Positions 8,947-17,216 of a DNA stretch of 64,000 nt are shown here, piece by piece (position 1 is the first letter of the stretch; every line of letters starts with the position of its first letter). This DNA is from an uncultured Balneolaceae bacterium. GTDB taxonomy: Bacteria > Bacteroidota > Rhodothermia > Balneolales > Balneolaceae. The stretch spans positions 1 through 64,000 of the forward strand of contig CAJXOW010000008.1 of NCBI GenBank assembly GCA_913057825.1. The letters run 5' to 3'. A model generated the notes under the pieces. That model was not told the DNA's origin. It saw only the letters and a list, made by a program, of their open reading frames with translations, and did no database searches. The position numbers and the translations under genes were made by a program.

Positions 8947-10134
8947 CTATTCTGATTTTTCAGCAAGTACCTCATCATAATGCTTCCTTATTTTGGGTAA
9001 TTCGTTCTTTAAAATTTTACTCCAAAACTGTTCAACCTTATCCTGCATTTGAGATTTACTTAGCTCATCACGTCCATCTTCAAAATCTAAATACCGTTTA
9101 TGAAGATAAGTGTATTTAGGGGCTAACTTCGGGTTGGTATCCAACTCATTGGAATTAAACGACACTTCATATAATTGCTGCCGAATTTTATCAGGTCCTG
9201 GGCCGACTATAAACCTAAATTTCAACTTGTCTTCATCATTTCGAAATATAAACAATAACAAACGTCCGCTGTCTGTCCACTCACCTAGCTCCTGCACGGA
9301 ATATGAGTCCCAATCAGAGATTGCGAACCGAATTGATGTTTTCGAGCTATCATCAAGTTCTAGCCCATCTTCTTCTCTTACCAATTCTTTCAAGTAGTCC
9401 GCCAGCTCCTTTTTCATATCGGGCTTATGTTCAACAATAAGATCAATAGCTTCTTTATGTTCCCGATAAATTTTTCGACACAACTCTTCGATATTTTCGT
9501 CAGGCACGATATGCCTCCGTAGCATTTTATTATAGTGGGTTAACACGCTCAATACCTCGTTTCCCATCATTGATTTTCGATTCCGAGTAATTGATTGTAT
9601 TACGTTAGATAGGCGTTTGTATGAATAGGTCTGCCAATCTTGTTGTGATGGGGTATCCCCTTCAGGCGTTAAAAATATTTTCAAAATCCGACCTTTATAT
9701 TCAGGATATTTTCGTTCCAATTGCCTAGTATATCTTTCCAATGCATTCGGTTTTTCGCTTGAGTCTATCTTATTCTCAATGGCTACTAACATCCGATCAT
9801 CTTTTGCCTCAATAAGCAAATCAATGTTATTCCACTCGCGTCGGACGTAGACGTCTTCAAGCGAAGCCGTATCCGCATCTATCGCACTGAAAGGAGTAAA
9901 TTTGCTATTGTAGACGACATCTTTCAAAAATTCTTTCAATACAAGATCGTCAAGTCCATGTGGACGTGAAGGGTCGAGAATAAAGGATAGGAAATCCGAA
10001 TGGCGTAGCTCCTGACGAACAGCTCCTAATGCTTCGAAAATATTAAAGTTCGAAACCTGCCGCTCAAGTTTTTCCAGGTCGGGATTATTGACGACAAAAC
10101 GTTCTAATTTTCTCTTTAATTTTGCTTCTCCCAT
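8947..10134 (-). CDS. PD-(D/E)XK nuclease superfamily protein (PDDEXK_4-like)
   Basis: A 395-residue protein with the hallmarks of the PDDEXK_4 family: the N-terminal motif RHSDFLSFILDP (44-55), then the nuclease core with Asp105 in NNIDLLIEA and Glu120-x-Lys122 in VAIENKI. The family is widespread next to defence genes but its biochemistry is poorly known. The C-terminal half (about 210-395) is a separate alpha/beta region. It is the first gene of the operon with PLD- and HNH-type proteins downstream. The ATG at 10134 is followed by a charged helix. It is divergent to 10262-10741, so a promoter must lie in the 127-bp gap. Confidence 0.82.
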   Translation of the reverse strand: MGEAKLKRKLERFVVNNPDLEKLERQVSNFNIFEALGAVRQELRHSDFLSFILDPSRPHGLDDLVLKEFLKDVVYNSKFTPFSAIDADTASLEDVYVRREWNNIDLLIEAKDDRMLVAIENKIDSSEKPNALERYTRQLERKYPEYKGRILKIFLTPEGDTPSQQDWQTYSYKRLSNVIQSITRNRKSMMGNEVLSVLTHYNKMLRRHIVPDENIEELCRKIYREHKEAIDLIVEHKPDMKKELADYLKELVREEDGLELDDSSKTSIRFAISDWDSYSVQELGEWTDSGRLLLFIFRNDEDKLKFRFIVGPGPDKIRQQLYEVSFNSNELDTNPKLAPKYTYLHKRYLDFEDGRDELSKSQMQDKVEQFWSKILKNELPKIRKHYDEVLAEKSE

Positions 10135-10261
10135 GTTCCCCCTCTCTCCATTTTAAAGTAGCCGTAAATTTGGGTAGTTTCCTATTTGTATTAAAAAATG
10201 GCTTAACAATCAATCTACATGCAGGATATTGTAATTTCAATTACTAACCTATATCGACATT

Positions 10262-10741
10262 ATGAACATAAATAAATTAGTAGGGGATTTTGGAGTTTAT
10301 GCCACTGCCCTCTTACTAGAGAAGCACTATCAGGATACAGATTTTAATTTGACCCTTGTAAATGATAATGACCCAGATTATGATTTGGAAATCAGTGAAT
10401 CTTATCCACAAACTTATTTTGAGAAGCCCTCAGTAATCAATGTGAACACTAGGAAAACCAGCACTGGCTTTCTTACCACAGAACCGACACTTGAAACCGT
10501 AAACAATCACCTATATGAACAGGAACATGAGTTTTGGATCTCTTTCGTGAATTATCAATTTCGTAATGACATGATCGGATTTTCCACTCATATCATTAAC
10601 GGTAAAGACTTAGATCCCCAGTCCGATTATAAAGAAGTCACCAGAGATGATGGCAGAATTAAAGAAATCCTTACCGAAAACCTTAAGCGTAAAGCACCAC
10701 TATCGTTTCACTCAACGGATTTAGATCGGATGGAGAATTAA
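10262..10741 (+). CDS. Hypothetical protein, possibly a degenerate PD-(D/E)XK fold
   Basis: A 159-residue soluble protein. Its opening, VGDFGVYATALLLEKHY, then PDYDLEISE and later VINVNTRKTS, follows the order G-(E)-Y-A-LL / D-Y-D / (Q)-V-K-T-R seen in small restriction-endonuclease-like proteins. The usual Lys of the QVKT motif is Asn here and the helix Glu is Asp. If the fold assignment is right it may be inactive. It is divergent from the nuclease operon and could be its regulator, immunity or partner protein. Function unknown. Confidence 0.45.
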   Translation: MNINKLVGDFGVYATALLLEKHYQDTDFNLTLVNDNDPDYDLEISESYPQTYFEKPSVINVNTRKTSTGFLTTEPTLETVNNHLYEQEHEFWISFVNYQFRNDMIGFSTHIINGKDLDPQSDYKEVTRDDGRIKEILTENLKRKAPLSFHSTDLDRMEN

Positions 10742-10751
10742 TAAAAAATGT

Positions 10752-10808
10752 CTAACCCATATTCTTCACCTCCATCCCATACTCCACCTGCTCTTCATTA
10801 TCAATGAA
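10752..10808 (-). pseudogene. Relic of a HUH-gene 3' end
   Basis: On the minus strand 18 codons plus stop read FIDNEEQVEYGMEVKNMG, closely matching the C-terminus of the HUH protein at 11635-12039 (WIDKEEQVEYGLAVGR). A 21-bp exact nucleotide match between the two copies starts at 10776 and 11652. Upstream of the relic the frame is stopped. The relic and the intact gene lie in the same orientation on either side of the AbiGi homologue. Confidence 0.75.
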
Positions 10809-10817
10809 CTAAACCAT

Positions 10818-11540
10818 TCACTCAAGTTCCTCAAAACTAGTTAATTCAATACCATCATATTTTTCGATATCATACTTCATTTCCGCTAGATCACTTTTAA
10901 GATCAGCTTCTTCATCTTCATTATTGACAATTATGTATCTAACCTCTTCAATAGAAAAATCTATGACCCCCTCACTATCTTCCGCTTGATCATGTAATAA
11001 TTGAGGAGGAGCAATCTGTACCCTATCACCTTTTGGAATATAGCGCCACTCCCTCTCATCATAATACCTAAATTTCTCATCCTCATAGAGTTTTAGGAAA
11101 CACACAATTTTGAACAACGAATTACGGATATCATAATTTGAATCATACTTTTCGATTCCAGCTGTTAGGATATTTAATTTTCTAATGGCTGCTGCATAAT
11201 CTGATTCAGGTGTTAAATAGGTTACAGGATTAATGCCTTTTTTAATCCCCCATTCCTTTTCAAATCCAATTGCATACTTTCCATATTTTTCTCGATGCTG
11301 CTTTGTATTACCTTTAGGAATATCGCAAAAACAAGCCATAGGAACAGATAACTCATAATTTTCATTTTGCCTTCCATTATCTACCTCAGATTCAAATAAT
11401 GGTTCGATAGCAAAATCGAATTGTTCCTTTAAAAAAGAAACGTCCTCAATACTACGATTTACCCAGATTCCGCCTTCTATAATTGACGTCAAGTTTTCTA
11501 AACTGCATGTATAATGGAACAAATAATCGGAACTTTGCAT
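10818..11540 (-). CDS. AbiGi-family abortive infection protein
   Basis: A 240-residue protein with the AbiGi pattern: an N-terminal LFHYTCSLENLTSIIEGG, the motif MACFCDIPKG followed by KQHREKYGKYAIGFEKEWG and KGINPVTYL, and a C-terminal YDEREWRYIP. In Lactococcus, AbiGi is the partner (called antitoxin) of the AbiGii nucleotidyltransferase in an abortive infection system. No AbiGii-like gene is adjacent here, so it is either solitary or works alone, like other ADP-ribosyltransferase-reminiscent members of this group. It sits between an intact HUH gene and a relic of the same gene's 3' end. Confidence 0.75.
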   Translation of the reverse strand: MQSSDYLFHYTCSLENLTSIIEGGIWVNRSIEDVSFLKEQFDFAIEPLFESEVDNGRQNENYELSVPMACFCDIPKGNTKQHREKYGKYAIGFEKEWGIKKGINPVTYLTPESDYAAAIRKLNILTAGIEKYDSNYDIRNSLFKIVCFLKLYEDEKFRYYDEREWRYIPKGDRVQIAPPQLLHDQAEDSEGVIDFSIEEVRYIIVNNEDEEADLKSDLAEMKYDIEKYDGIELTSFEELE

Positions 11541-11634
11541 CAGTTCGACCTCAATCCTTTTTATTTAGTGTTAATAATTTTAATTAAAGTTTAATGTATA
11601 TGAGATCTTTTAGCAATAAGGCTTAAAAGTGGAT

Positions 11635-12039
11635 CTATCGTCCAACCGCCAACCCATACTCCACCTGCTCTTCCTTGTCAATCCATTTCGTGACGTAGCC
11701 GATCCCGCCTTGCTCCCCGTCAAACCGTTGAATATCAGAACGGCCGATATTCCCACAAAAATGCCGCAATGCCTCGAATGATTTGTTGGTTTTTAGCAGG
11801 GCATGCATGTGGCGACGACGGCCGCCGAACGGATGCTCCGAGATCCAAAAGACGGCTGGGTTGTCCTGGCTGCCACCGCATATAAATTTTTCCAGTTTTC
11901 GGCCGATGGACTGGGATTGTTTTTTGGTCATGGGCCAATAGGCATTGATGGTCATGAAATAATCCCAATCGATGGTTTTCAAGAAATTAATCCATTCCTG
12001 TTGTTTTCGGGATCGTTGTATGGTACTGGATTCAGGCAT
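11635..12039 (-). CDS. HUH-type Rep/transposase-like protein
   Basis: A 134-residue protein with the three landmarks of HUH single-strand endonucleases: a strand motif (DWDYFMTINAYWPM), the metal-binding HxH in RRRHMHALLKT, and a candidate nucleophile Tyr in GIGYVTKWIDK near the C-terminus. The size and spacing resemble small rolling-circle replication initiators. It would nick and rejoin DNA at an origin or a mobile-element end. A structured region with two inverted repeats lies just upstream (12122-12204) and is a natural candidate target. The 3' end is duplicated as a relic at 10752-10808. Confidence 0.7.
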   Translation of the reverse strand: MPESSTIQRSRKQQEWINFLKTIDWDYFMTINAYWPMTKKQSQSIGRKLEKFICGGSQDNPAVFWISEHPFGGRRRHMHALLKTNKSFEALRHFCGNIGRSDIQRFDGEQGGIGYVTKWIDKEEQVEYGLAVGR

Positions 12040-12121
12040 AATTCATGTAGTCTCTTTTGTTGAATTGATACAGTTATTCCTACAAGACTACAGCCTGTTT
12101 TTTGTTGAATTACCCATCGAG

Positions 12122-12204
12122 GTCGGCCAATAAAAAAGCCGACTTGCCCAAGATCGTGGTAACCACATTACGTACTGCAGTCATCTTAATGTAACCACGA
12201 TCTT
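12122..12204. repeat. Two inverted repeats upstream of the HUH gene
   Basis: GTCGGC (12122-12127) pairs with GCCGAC (about 12138-12143) around an A-rich loop. AAGATCGTGGT (12150-12160) pairs with ACCACGATCTT (12194-12204), with an extended, imperfect ACATTA/TAATGT inner stem. The structures lie in a gene-free gap between the HUH gene and 12289-12840. They could be a replication nick site, a transposon-like end, or a bidirectional terminator; no nick site can be assigned by eye. Confidence 0.55.
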
Positions 12205-12288
12205 CAGCACATCGGCCGAAGATCTTTTTATCCGCTTTTGGTATTAAATATAACGGAGTTCAACTTAATCCTATTATAGCTTTTTAGC

Positions 12289-12840
12289 TTAAGCCGCATT
12301 GGATTTTTCTTTAATAAGGTCTCGCCTTCTTAGAGCTGCCAATGCAATTACGAATTCTTCATGGAGGAACCCTTCCTTTCTACTCTCTATATAAGGGTTC
12401 TCTGCAAGCCAGCTCAATTTATTCACCAACATCCACTGAATAAAATCTTCTCTACTGCATTTTTCGAGTCTACTTCTAGTTTGTTGGTCAATTTCACCAT
12501 CACTTATAAGATGATTGAACCTTTGATCGATGAATTCGTTAAAGTTAGCCGCCTCCCTCTCTGTTAATAGTTTATAGGCAATTACTTCATTACTATACCT
12601 ATTCCCCGAATACGCACTAGAATAATATATGCGTATACATTTGTCAGTCTCGTTTTCTATTTCTTCTCCCGCCTCAGCAAATCTTTCAAAAAATTCGCCT
12701 TTATCGGGATCATAATAAACTTTGTGTTTCACACCGTATGTGTCTTTTCCGTCCACGAAGGTATCAATCGCTTCGCGAACTTCTTCCTCTGTTACATTTT
12801 TCGCATCTTCTACTTTAAGTGTATTCGTAACTTTATTCAT
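12289..12840 (-). CDS. Hypothetical protein (183 aa)
   Basis: An acidic soluble protein with an N-terminal helical part (VTEEEVREAIDTFVDG) and a middle strand region (KHKVYYDPDKGEFFERF, KCIRIYYSSAYSG). A helical C-terminus contains DFIQWMLVNKLSWLAENPYI and ends in a basic tail. No catalytic motif or signal. It is 26 bp downstream of 12867-13418 in the same direction, so the three genes 12289-14132 are probably one operon. Not recognised. Confidence 0.55.
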   Translation of the reverse strand: MNKVTNTLKVEDAKNVTEEEVREAIDTFVDGKDTYGVKHKVYYDPDKGEFFERFAEAGEEIENETDKCIRIYYSSAYSGNRYSNEVIAYKLLTEREAANFNEFIDQRFNHLISDGEIDQQTRSRLEKCSREDFIQWMLVNKLSWLAENPYIESRKEGFLHEEFVIALAALRRRDLIKEKSNAA

Positions 12841-12866
12841 AGTTGATCTGATTTAATTAGAAAGTA

Positions 12867-13418
12867 TTAGTTTTCGTTAATCGATTGATTCAATAGCTGC
12901 TCTCTCGCATCCATCGGAGGTAAGTATCCGTGATTCGGCAGATCCTCCGTTAAGTACTCGGATGCCTCTAGAAGCTCTTTTCTGCCTGGATATTCGGCAA
13001 TGGTTTCGAAGATCTGATAACTCGACCCTTCGACTGCTGCCATTCTTTTTCCACCGATCTCTTTGTACTCGAAATGATTTTGTATCTCGAGCTGTTGAAC
13101 CGATGCACTGCTTCCCGTCTTAAGGAAGATTTTGTATGCATAACACATCCAATCGAGCGGAGTGTAGAGAGGCAAGTCAGTCTCATGGGATTTCACGGCC
13201 GTTGAGAGTACATGCAGGACTTCGAGGTTTTCTAAATTGTTCCGCTTCCTTATTTCCCTAAAGAACTCGGTCGGCAAATCCAGCGGAGGTATCTCCTCGC
13301 TGCAGTACACTATGAAATCACCGTAGACTTGCCAGTCTTTCTCGAGAACCTGTTTTCCATAGATATCGATCAACGTTTTGTCGCTCCAGTTTACATCTTG
13401 AGTATTAGAAGTAGTCAT
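12867..13418 (-). CDS. Hypothetical protein, island paralogue family member 1
   Basis: A 183-residue protein related to its neighbour 13458-14054 and to 28769-29263. Shared landmarks in order are (I/R)YGKQ, a W-x-x-Y block (DWQVYGDFIVYC), a Pro-rich turn (PPLDLP), a strand plus PLDWMCYAYKIFLKTGS, and a KRM/KKM turn before the C-terminal helix ending NHGYLP. All three end in a short motif with NHG. No enzyme signature, signal peptide or membrane segment is present. The family seems specific to such elements; function unknown. Confidence 0.6.
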   Translation of the reverse strand: MTTSNTQDVNWSDKTLIDIYGKQVLEKDWQVYGDFIVYCSEEIPPLDLPTEFFREIRKRNNLENLEVLHVLSTAVKSHETDLPLYTPLDWMCYAYKIFLKTGSSASVQQLEIQNHFEYKEIGGKRMAAVEGSSYQIFETIAEYPGRKELLEASEYLTEDLPNHGYLPPMDAREQLLNQSINEN

Positions 13419-13457
13419 AACATTTATATGATTTTATTGCGATTATAGTTATCTGAT

Positions 13458-14054
13458 TCACGCAGGAATATCGATTCTGTGCGTATCTACGTTATCCTTC
13501 ATCTTAATAAGACCATGGTTATTTGGATTGCTTTCCATTAACCTTGAAACCCGTTGAAAGATGAAGGTACCTGGCTTTGGCGTATTATTCTGAGTGTATC
13601 GATAAAAATTGGCGTCTGGCGTTAACATTATTTTATTCCCTACCTTCTTATAAGAAGTATGATTATCGTTTTCCATTTTTATGTTACCAGCTACCAAGGT
13701 TGAATGGAATAGATAGAACTTATAAACAATCCAGTGGTCTGGTATTTGCACTTCTAAATCAGAGGTATCCCAATTCTCATGTATCGTGAACACATACATG
13801 AGCCTGTAATCTATATATTCAGGATTTTTCCGATTATGGTTATAATTATTCAGCAATACGTCTAAGGGTGGTGTATCACCACTATTAAGGACAACATACT
13901 CATCGTATGTATTCCAACCATTATCGGGATAAGCATATCCATATATATCTTCTAAGGTTTTATTTTCTGTTTCAACTGTATGTGAGTCTATTTGTATTGT
14001 CTCATTTCTATAATGGTCACTTCCATTACTATAACCTTTTATTAAATTATTCAT
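13458..14054 (-). CDS. Hypothetical protein, island paralogue family member 2
   Basis: First gene of the minus-strand set. The longest frame starts at 14132, but the ATG at 14054 (MNNLIKGYSN) has an AAGGTG box about 6 bp upstream and fits the family length better. Family landmarks: LEDIYG, NGWNTYDEYV, PPLDVL, the strand PDHWIVYKFYLFHSTLVAG, KVGNKIML, and NNHGLIK near the end. It is the most divergent of the three paralogues. A 16-bp perfect palindrome 88 bp upstream of the longer start may be its operator. Confidence 0.55.
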   Translation of the reverse strand: MNNLIKGYSNGSDHYRNETIQIDSHTVETENKTLEDIYGYAYPDNGWNTYDEYVVLNSGDTPPLDVLLNNYNHNRKNPEYIDYRLMYVFTIHENWDTSDLEVQIPDHWIVYKFYLFHSTLVAGNIKMENDNHTSYKKVGNKIMLTPDANFYRYTQNNTPKPGTFIFQRVSRLMESNPNNHGLIKMKDNVDTHRIDIPA

Positions 14055-14132
14055 AATTATCACCTTGCCTTTATTTAAGTTAGAGTTTATATCAGTTTTT
14101 AATCGTTTCAATTCCGTCTTTTGACGATTCAT

Positions 14133-14638
14133 TCATATAATAATAATTGTACAAATACTTGTCAAGCTATAATCTTACCTCAATCGCACCGAAAATAATT
14201 TTATTTGGGCTTGGAAATGTACATTATATAATGTATTTCATGATATATACCTTTAAATAAAGGTTAAAACAAACAAATTTTGAAGTTTTTTTAATGAATT
14301 TTGGCCAATTCGAATGGCGTTAATATGAAATGATATCTTCATATAAACATAAAGTAAATAATATGTCGTGTTATTTTGACTCATTTCTATATGATGTAAA
14401 TTTAACTTTTATACAAAGAAATTACCTACCATATATCTATATACCACTAATAATCATGAATTAGTAAGGTGTAAAACATGAGAAATACCAATTCTTAAAC
14501 TATACCTTCCAATTTTGTGTTTTATTTATAATAAATTCTATTAATGATCTATCCATGTTTCAACTAATCATATTCACATCTTGGGCATATTTGTCCCATA
14601 GATGGGTAACGATTATATAAAAGAGAGGATTTTCTATT
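14133..14638. other. AT-rich gene-free region with a 16-bp palindrome
   Basis: About 500 bp with no credible gene. It contains the perfect palindrome TACATTATATAATGTA at 14220-14235, a likely dimer-protein operator. The remainder is very AT-rich and divides a minus-strand operon from a plus-strand small gene, so promoters in both directions are expected. No repeat family or RNA gene is recognised in it. Confidence 0.5.
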
Positions 14639-14878
14639 ATGCCACAGTTATTAAAAACGGGGATTATGGATGATGTCTACTCAAATTTTAAAGAAGTAAC
14701 TAAACCCGATGAGGAAGGAACAGATTTTCATATAACCTTGTTAACTGACAACATAAATCCCGAGGTTGATTTCATAGCTATTAATGGGGGGGGGGGATTA
14801 AAAACAAACAACTATATTGCAGAATATATCTCAGCTAATGGTTATCACGTAAATTGCACTCCACCGATTAATTCGTAG
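14639..14878 (+). CDS. Small hypothetical protein with an 11-G tract
   Basis: A 79-residue frame beginning MPQLLKTGIMDD. A run of exactly 11 G at 14786-14796 is read as four glycines in the middle (AINGGGGLKTNN). Slippage by one base would truncate or replace the C-terminal third, so the gene could be phase-variable, or the tract length may be a sequencing error. An AGAGAGGA box 11 bp upstream of the ATG could serve as ribosome-binding site. Sequence HITLLTDNINPEVDFIAIN suggests a small alpha/beta fold. Family unknown. Confidence 0.4.
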   Translation: MPQLLKTGIMDDVYSNFKEVTKPDEEGTDFHITLLTDNINPEVDFIAINGGGGLKTNNYIAEYISANGYHVNCTPPINS

Positions 14879-14928
14879 CTGTATATATTAAAGGAAGGGG
14901 ATATAAAATTGGTAAAAGTGGTGAAAAA

Positions 14929-16887
14929 TTATTCCAAGTATCCGAACTCCGAGAGCCAATGCTCGGCGATCATCACCATCGCCAGCGTATCCAGCTCGCA
15001 ATATTGAAGTAGCGCTTGGTTTACGGCTTCCCGTTCTCCTTTTTTCAGGTCATCGAATTGAAGCCGTGCATACGCCAGCATTGCCGCACTACCCATCGCA
15101 ATAACCTCCTCCCCCTCTTTATACCCAGGTACACCATGACCAATGGGCGGCAACAGGTCATACGGATCTTGCAGCTGTCCGTCTCCGTCCGTTCGATACC
15201 AATTCATATCGTCAAAATTATTCCCTTGATAAGGTTGTGAGTATTTGTTGGCTAGATAGTCGCTCGCATGTAGTGTCGCAGGCAACACGTCTTTCAAACT
15301 TATCGATCCCCTCATTCGAGGATGATAATAATGAAGCTGGGTAAGCTCGTGAAGATCTACCATTTCTCTGTTGCCGTCAGTCAGCGAATCAATAAAATCC
15401 AATAGCTGGTCGCCGTCACCGACCTCATCTTCTGCCTCTCGAATCTGATCGGCAATAGCATTTAGGATTCGGGTCTCGAATGGATAATACATGAATACCG
15501 TACCATCGTCATCGGACAAGGTATCTTTCAGCGCACGAACAAAATCAAAATTGGGGAATTGCCCTGGTTCCGTATTCAGCCACTCGCTTCGATGCTCCAC
15601 CGAAAAGTCTGAATTCATTACATGTTCGGAGAACTGAAAAGCCACAGGTTCATATGGTCGCATGCCTTTGTGGAAGGGAATCGCCGATCCGATATGCACC
15701 TCGAAGTCAATGAAATGGAGCGGAAATTGCCACTCTTCGATTTTGTCCTGTAAGCCCTCCAATAGTATTTGTTCATTCAATACGCCTTTAGCCGCCAGCA
15801 CTTGCAGCGTCTGCCGTTGCTCTCTGCTTAGCTCATCGTTCTCCGATAGCGTAGCTTCTTTGGGTGCTGGATACAGGTCTTCGGGCAGTTGCTCTATTTG
15901 ATAGATCTCGTCATTGAGTCGCTCTTCTTTGTCCATGTAATACCACAGATCGAATATATGCGGTTTGTCAAACTCCTCCTCATTCCAGCCGAGGGCTTCC
16001 GTCCAACATTCGACGAATCCGCTTTTCTCACCCTCTCCCAATTCCGACGGATTCACATAAAACTCGCAATCCTTGCATTTTGCCCCGATTTGGGTGGGGT
16101 ATTTTTCGTCTTGTACGTAATGTTCGGCAAGCGTTCGTACCCAGGTTTCGAATCCTTCCCGTTGCAATTCCGTTTTCTTCTCATCAGGAAGTTCATTTCC
16201 CTCCAGTATCTTATTTACCACCTCACTTACATTCACTTCCGTCAGGATTTTCTCGCCAATATCATCCGCTGTTAATCCCTCCTTAATTTTTACCTCATAT
16301 CGTCCATTCGGTTTTTCGATGACTTTAAAGTTTTGATGGAGCCCGTCCACGGTCGCCTTCTTTGAGGTGTCAGAGAGCATCAGGTAGGGCGTAATATTCC
16401 ACGATGGAAATGCTTGACTAAGTACCCAGTATTGAAATGCTACATCATAGACATATTTGTCCCACCCAGATCGAATATAACCGCTTTGGGTTAATATGGA
16501 TTTTGAGGGGTCATCGGGATCGTAGGATTTGGATTTTACTTCTATCAGTTGGATATCATTTTCCTCTTTCACCAATATATCCGCTCGAACCAAAAAATTA
16601 TCATACACGATAGTCGGTTCGAACAAAGTCACCTGATCCTTTTCAAGATGCTGAAATGTTTGTCGGATGGCTTCTACATTCGATCTAGCTTCCACATCGA
16701 TACCTTCGGGATAATACATTTTTGCAAGCTCGCCGACTTGCATGCCACCTCGTGCCAATGCCTGGAGAAACTCATCCTCTTCTTTTTTATTGGCATACTC
16801 GTCTTTACCGTCATAATACAATTTGGTCGGGCAGTCGAGGGCCGTGACGAAGCGGCTTTTGGTGAGATATCTATTTCTTGTTGCCAT
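14929..16887 (-). CDS. DUF2779-family protein (nuclease-like)
   Basis: A 652-residue protein that I recognise as a DUF2779 member. The N-terminus (YLTKSRFVTALDCPTKLYY) plus the block DILVKEENDIQLIEVKSKS (about residues 100-120) is a Cas4/RecB-like PD-(D/E)XK pattern. A Cys-rich patch (CKDCEFYVNP) may bind a metal or Fe-S. The C-terminal half starts HFIDFEVHIG, an RNase H-like/DEDD exonuclease-like beginning, with further acidic residues (MVDLHELTQ, CELDTLAM). Such proteins are found in phage and island contexts; the biochemical role is unsettled. It is a single-gene unit facing left. Confidence 0.7.
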   Translation of the reverse strand: MATRNRYLTKSRFVTALDCPTKLYYDGKDEYANKKEEDEFLQALARGGMQVGELAKMYYPEGIDVEARSNVEAIRQTFQHLEKDQVTLFEPTIVYDNFLVRADILVKEENDIQLIEVKSKSYDPDDPSKSILTQSGYIRSGWDKYVYDVAFQYWVLSQAFPSWNITPYLMLSDTSKKATVDGLHQNFKVIEKPNGRYEVKIKEGLTADDIGEKILTEVNVSEVVNKILEGNELPDEKKTELQREGFETWVRTLAEHYVQDEKYPTQIGAKCKDCEFYVNPSELGEGEKSGFVECWTEALGWNEEEFDKPHIFDLWYYMDKEERLNDEIYQIEQLPEDLYPAPKEATLSENDELSREQRQTLQVLAAKGVLNEQILLEGLQDKIEEWQFPLHFIDFEVHIGSAIPFHKGMRPYEPVAFQFSEHVMNSDFSVEHRSEWLNTEPGQFPNFDFVRALKDTLSDDDGTVFMYYPFETRILNAIADQIREAEDEVGDGDQLLDFIDSLTDGNREMVDLHELTQLHYYHPRMRGSISLKDVLPATLHASDYLANKYSQPYQGNNFDDMNWYRTDGDGQLQDPYDLLPPIGHGVPGYKEGEEVIAMGSAAMLAYARLQFDDLKKGEREAVNQALLQYCELDTLAMVMIAEHWLSEFGYLE

Positions 16888-16973
16888 GGATTACCCCTGA
16901 TTGAATATGCCAATCACTTTTAAAAAACGTTTCACTAGATACAGGGTCTCGGTTTTGGCTTATTTAATCAACT

Positions 16974-17028
16974 ATTGATCGTCGGCACCCGAAAATTTTG
17001 GAGCGTATCTCTCGTATCACCTGGAGCC
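16974..17028 (+). repeat. 55-bp direct repeat, copy A
   Basis: Aligns without gaps to copy B (18141-18195) with about 43 of 55 matches, counted by eye. A shared core AGCGTATCTCTCGT is exact. The pair brackets the membrane-protein gene 17217-17963. The rest of the 330-bp gap 16888-17216 shows no gene. Confidence 0.6.
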
Positions 17029-17216
17029 GTTATATTATTCCGAGCCGATCTTTCGAGCTACCACCGAAGGATTTTAATGATATCTTATTATATTTTTGTC
17101 TGTCTTTTCTCTCATAATTCCAACTTTTTGCCATGCTGATTCTAAATTAGTAATCTACTTAATGGTAAACTGTGGTCATCCAGTTATAATCAATATTTTT
17201 GAATCAAGAGGTTTTT

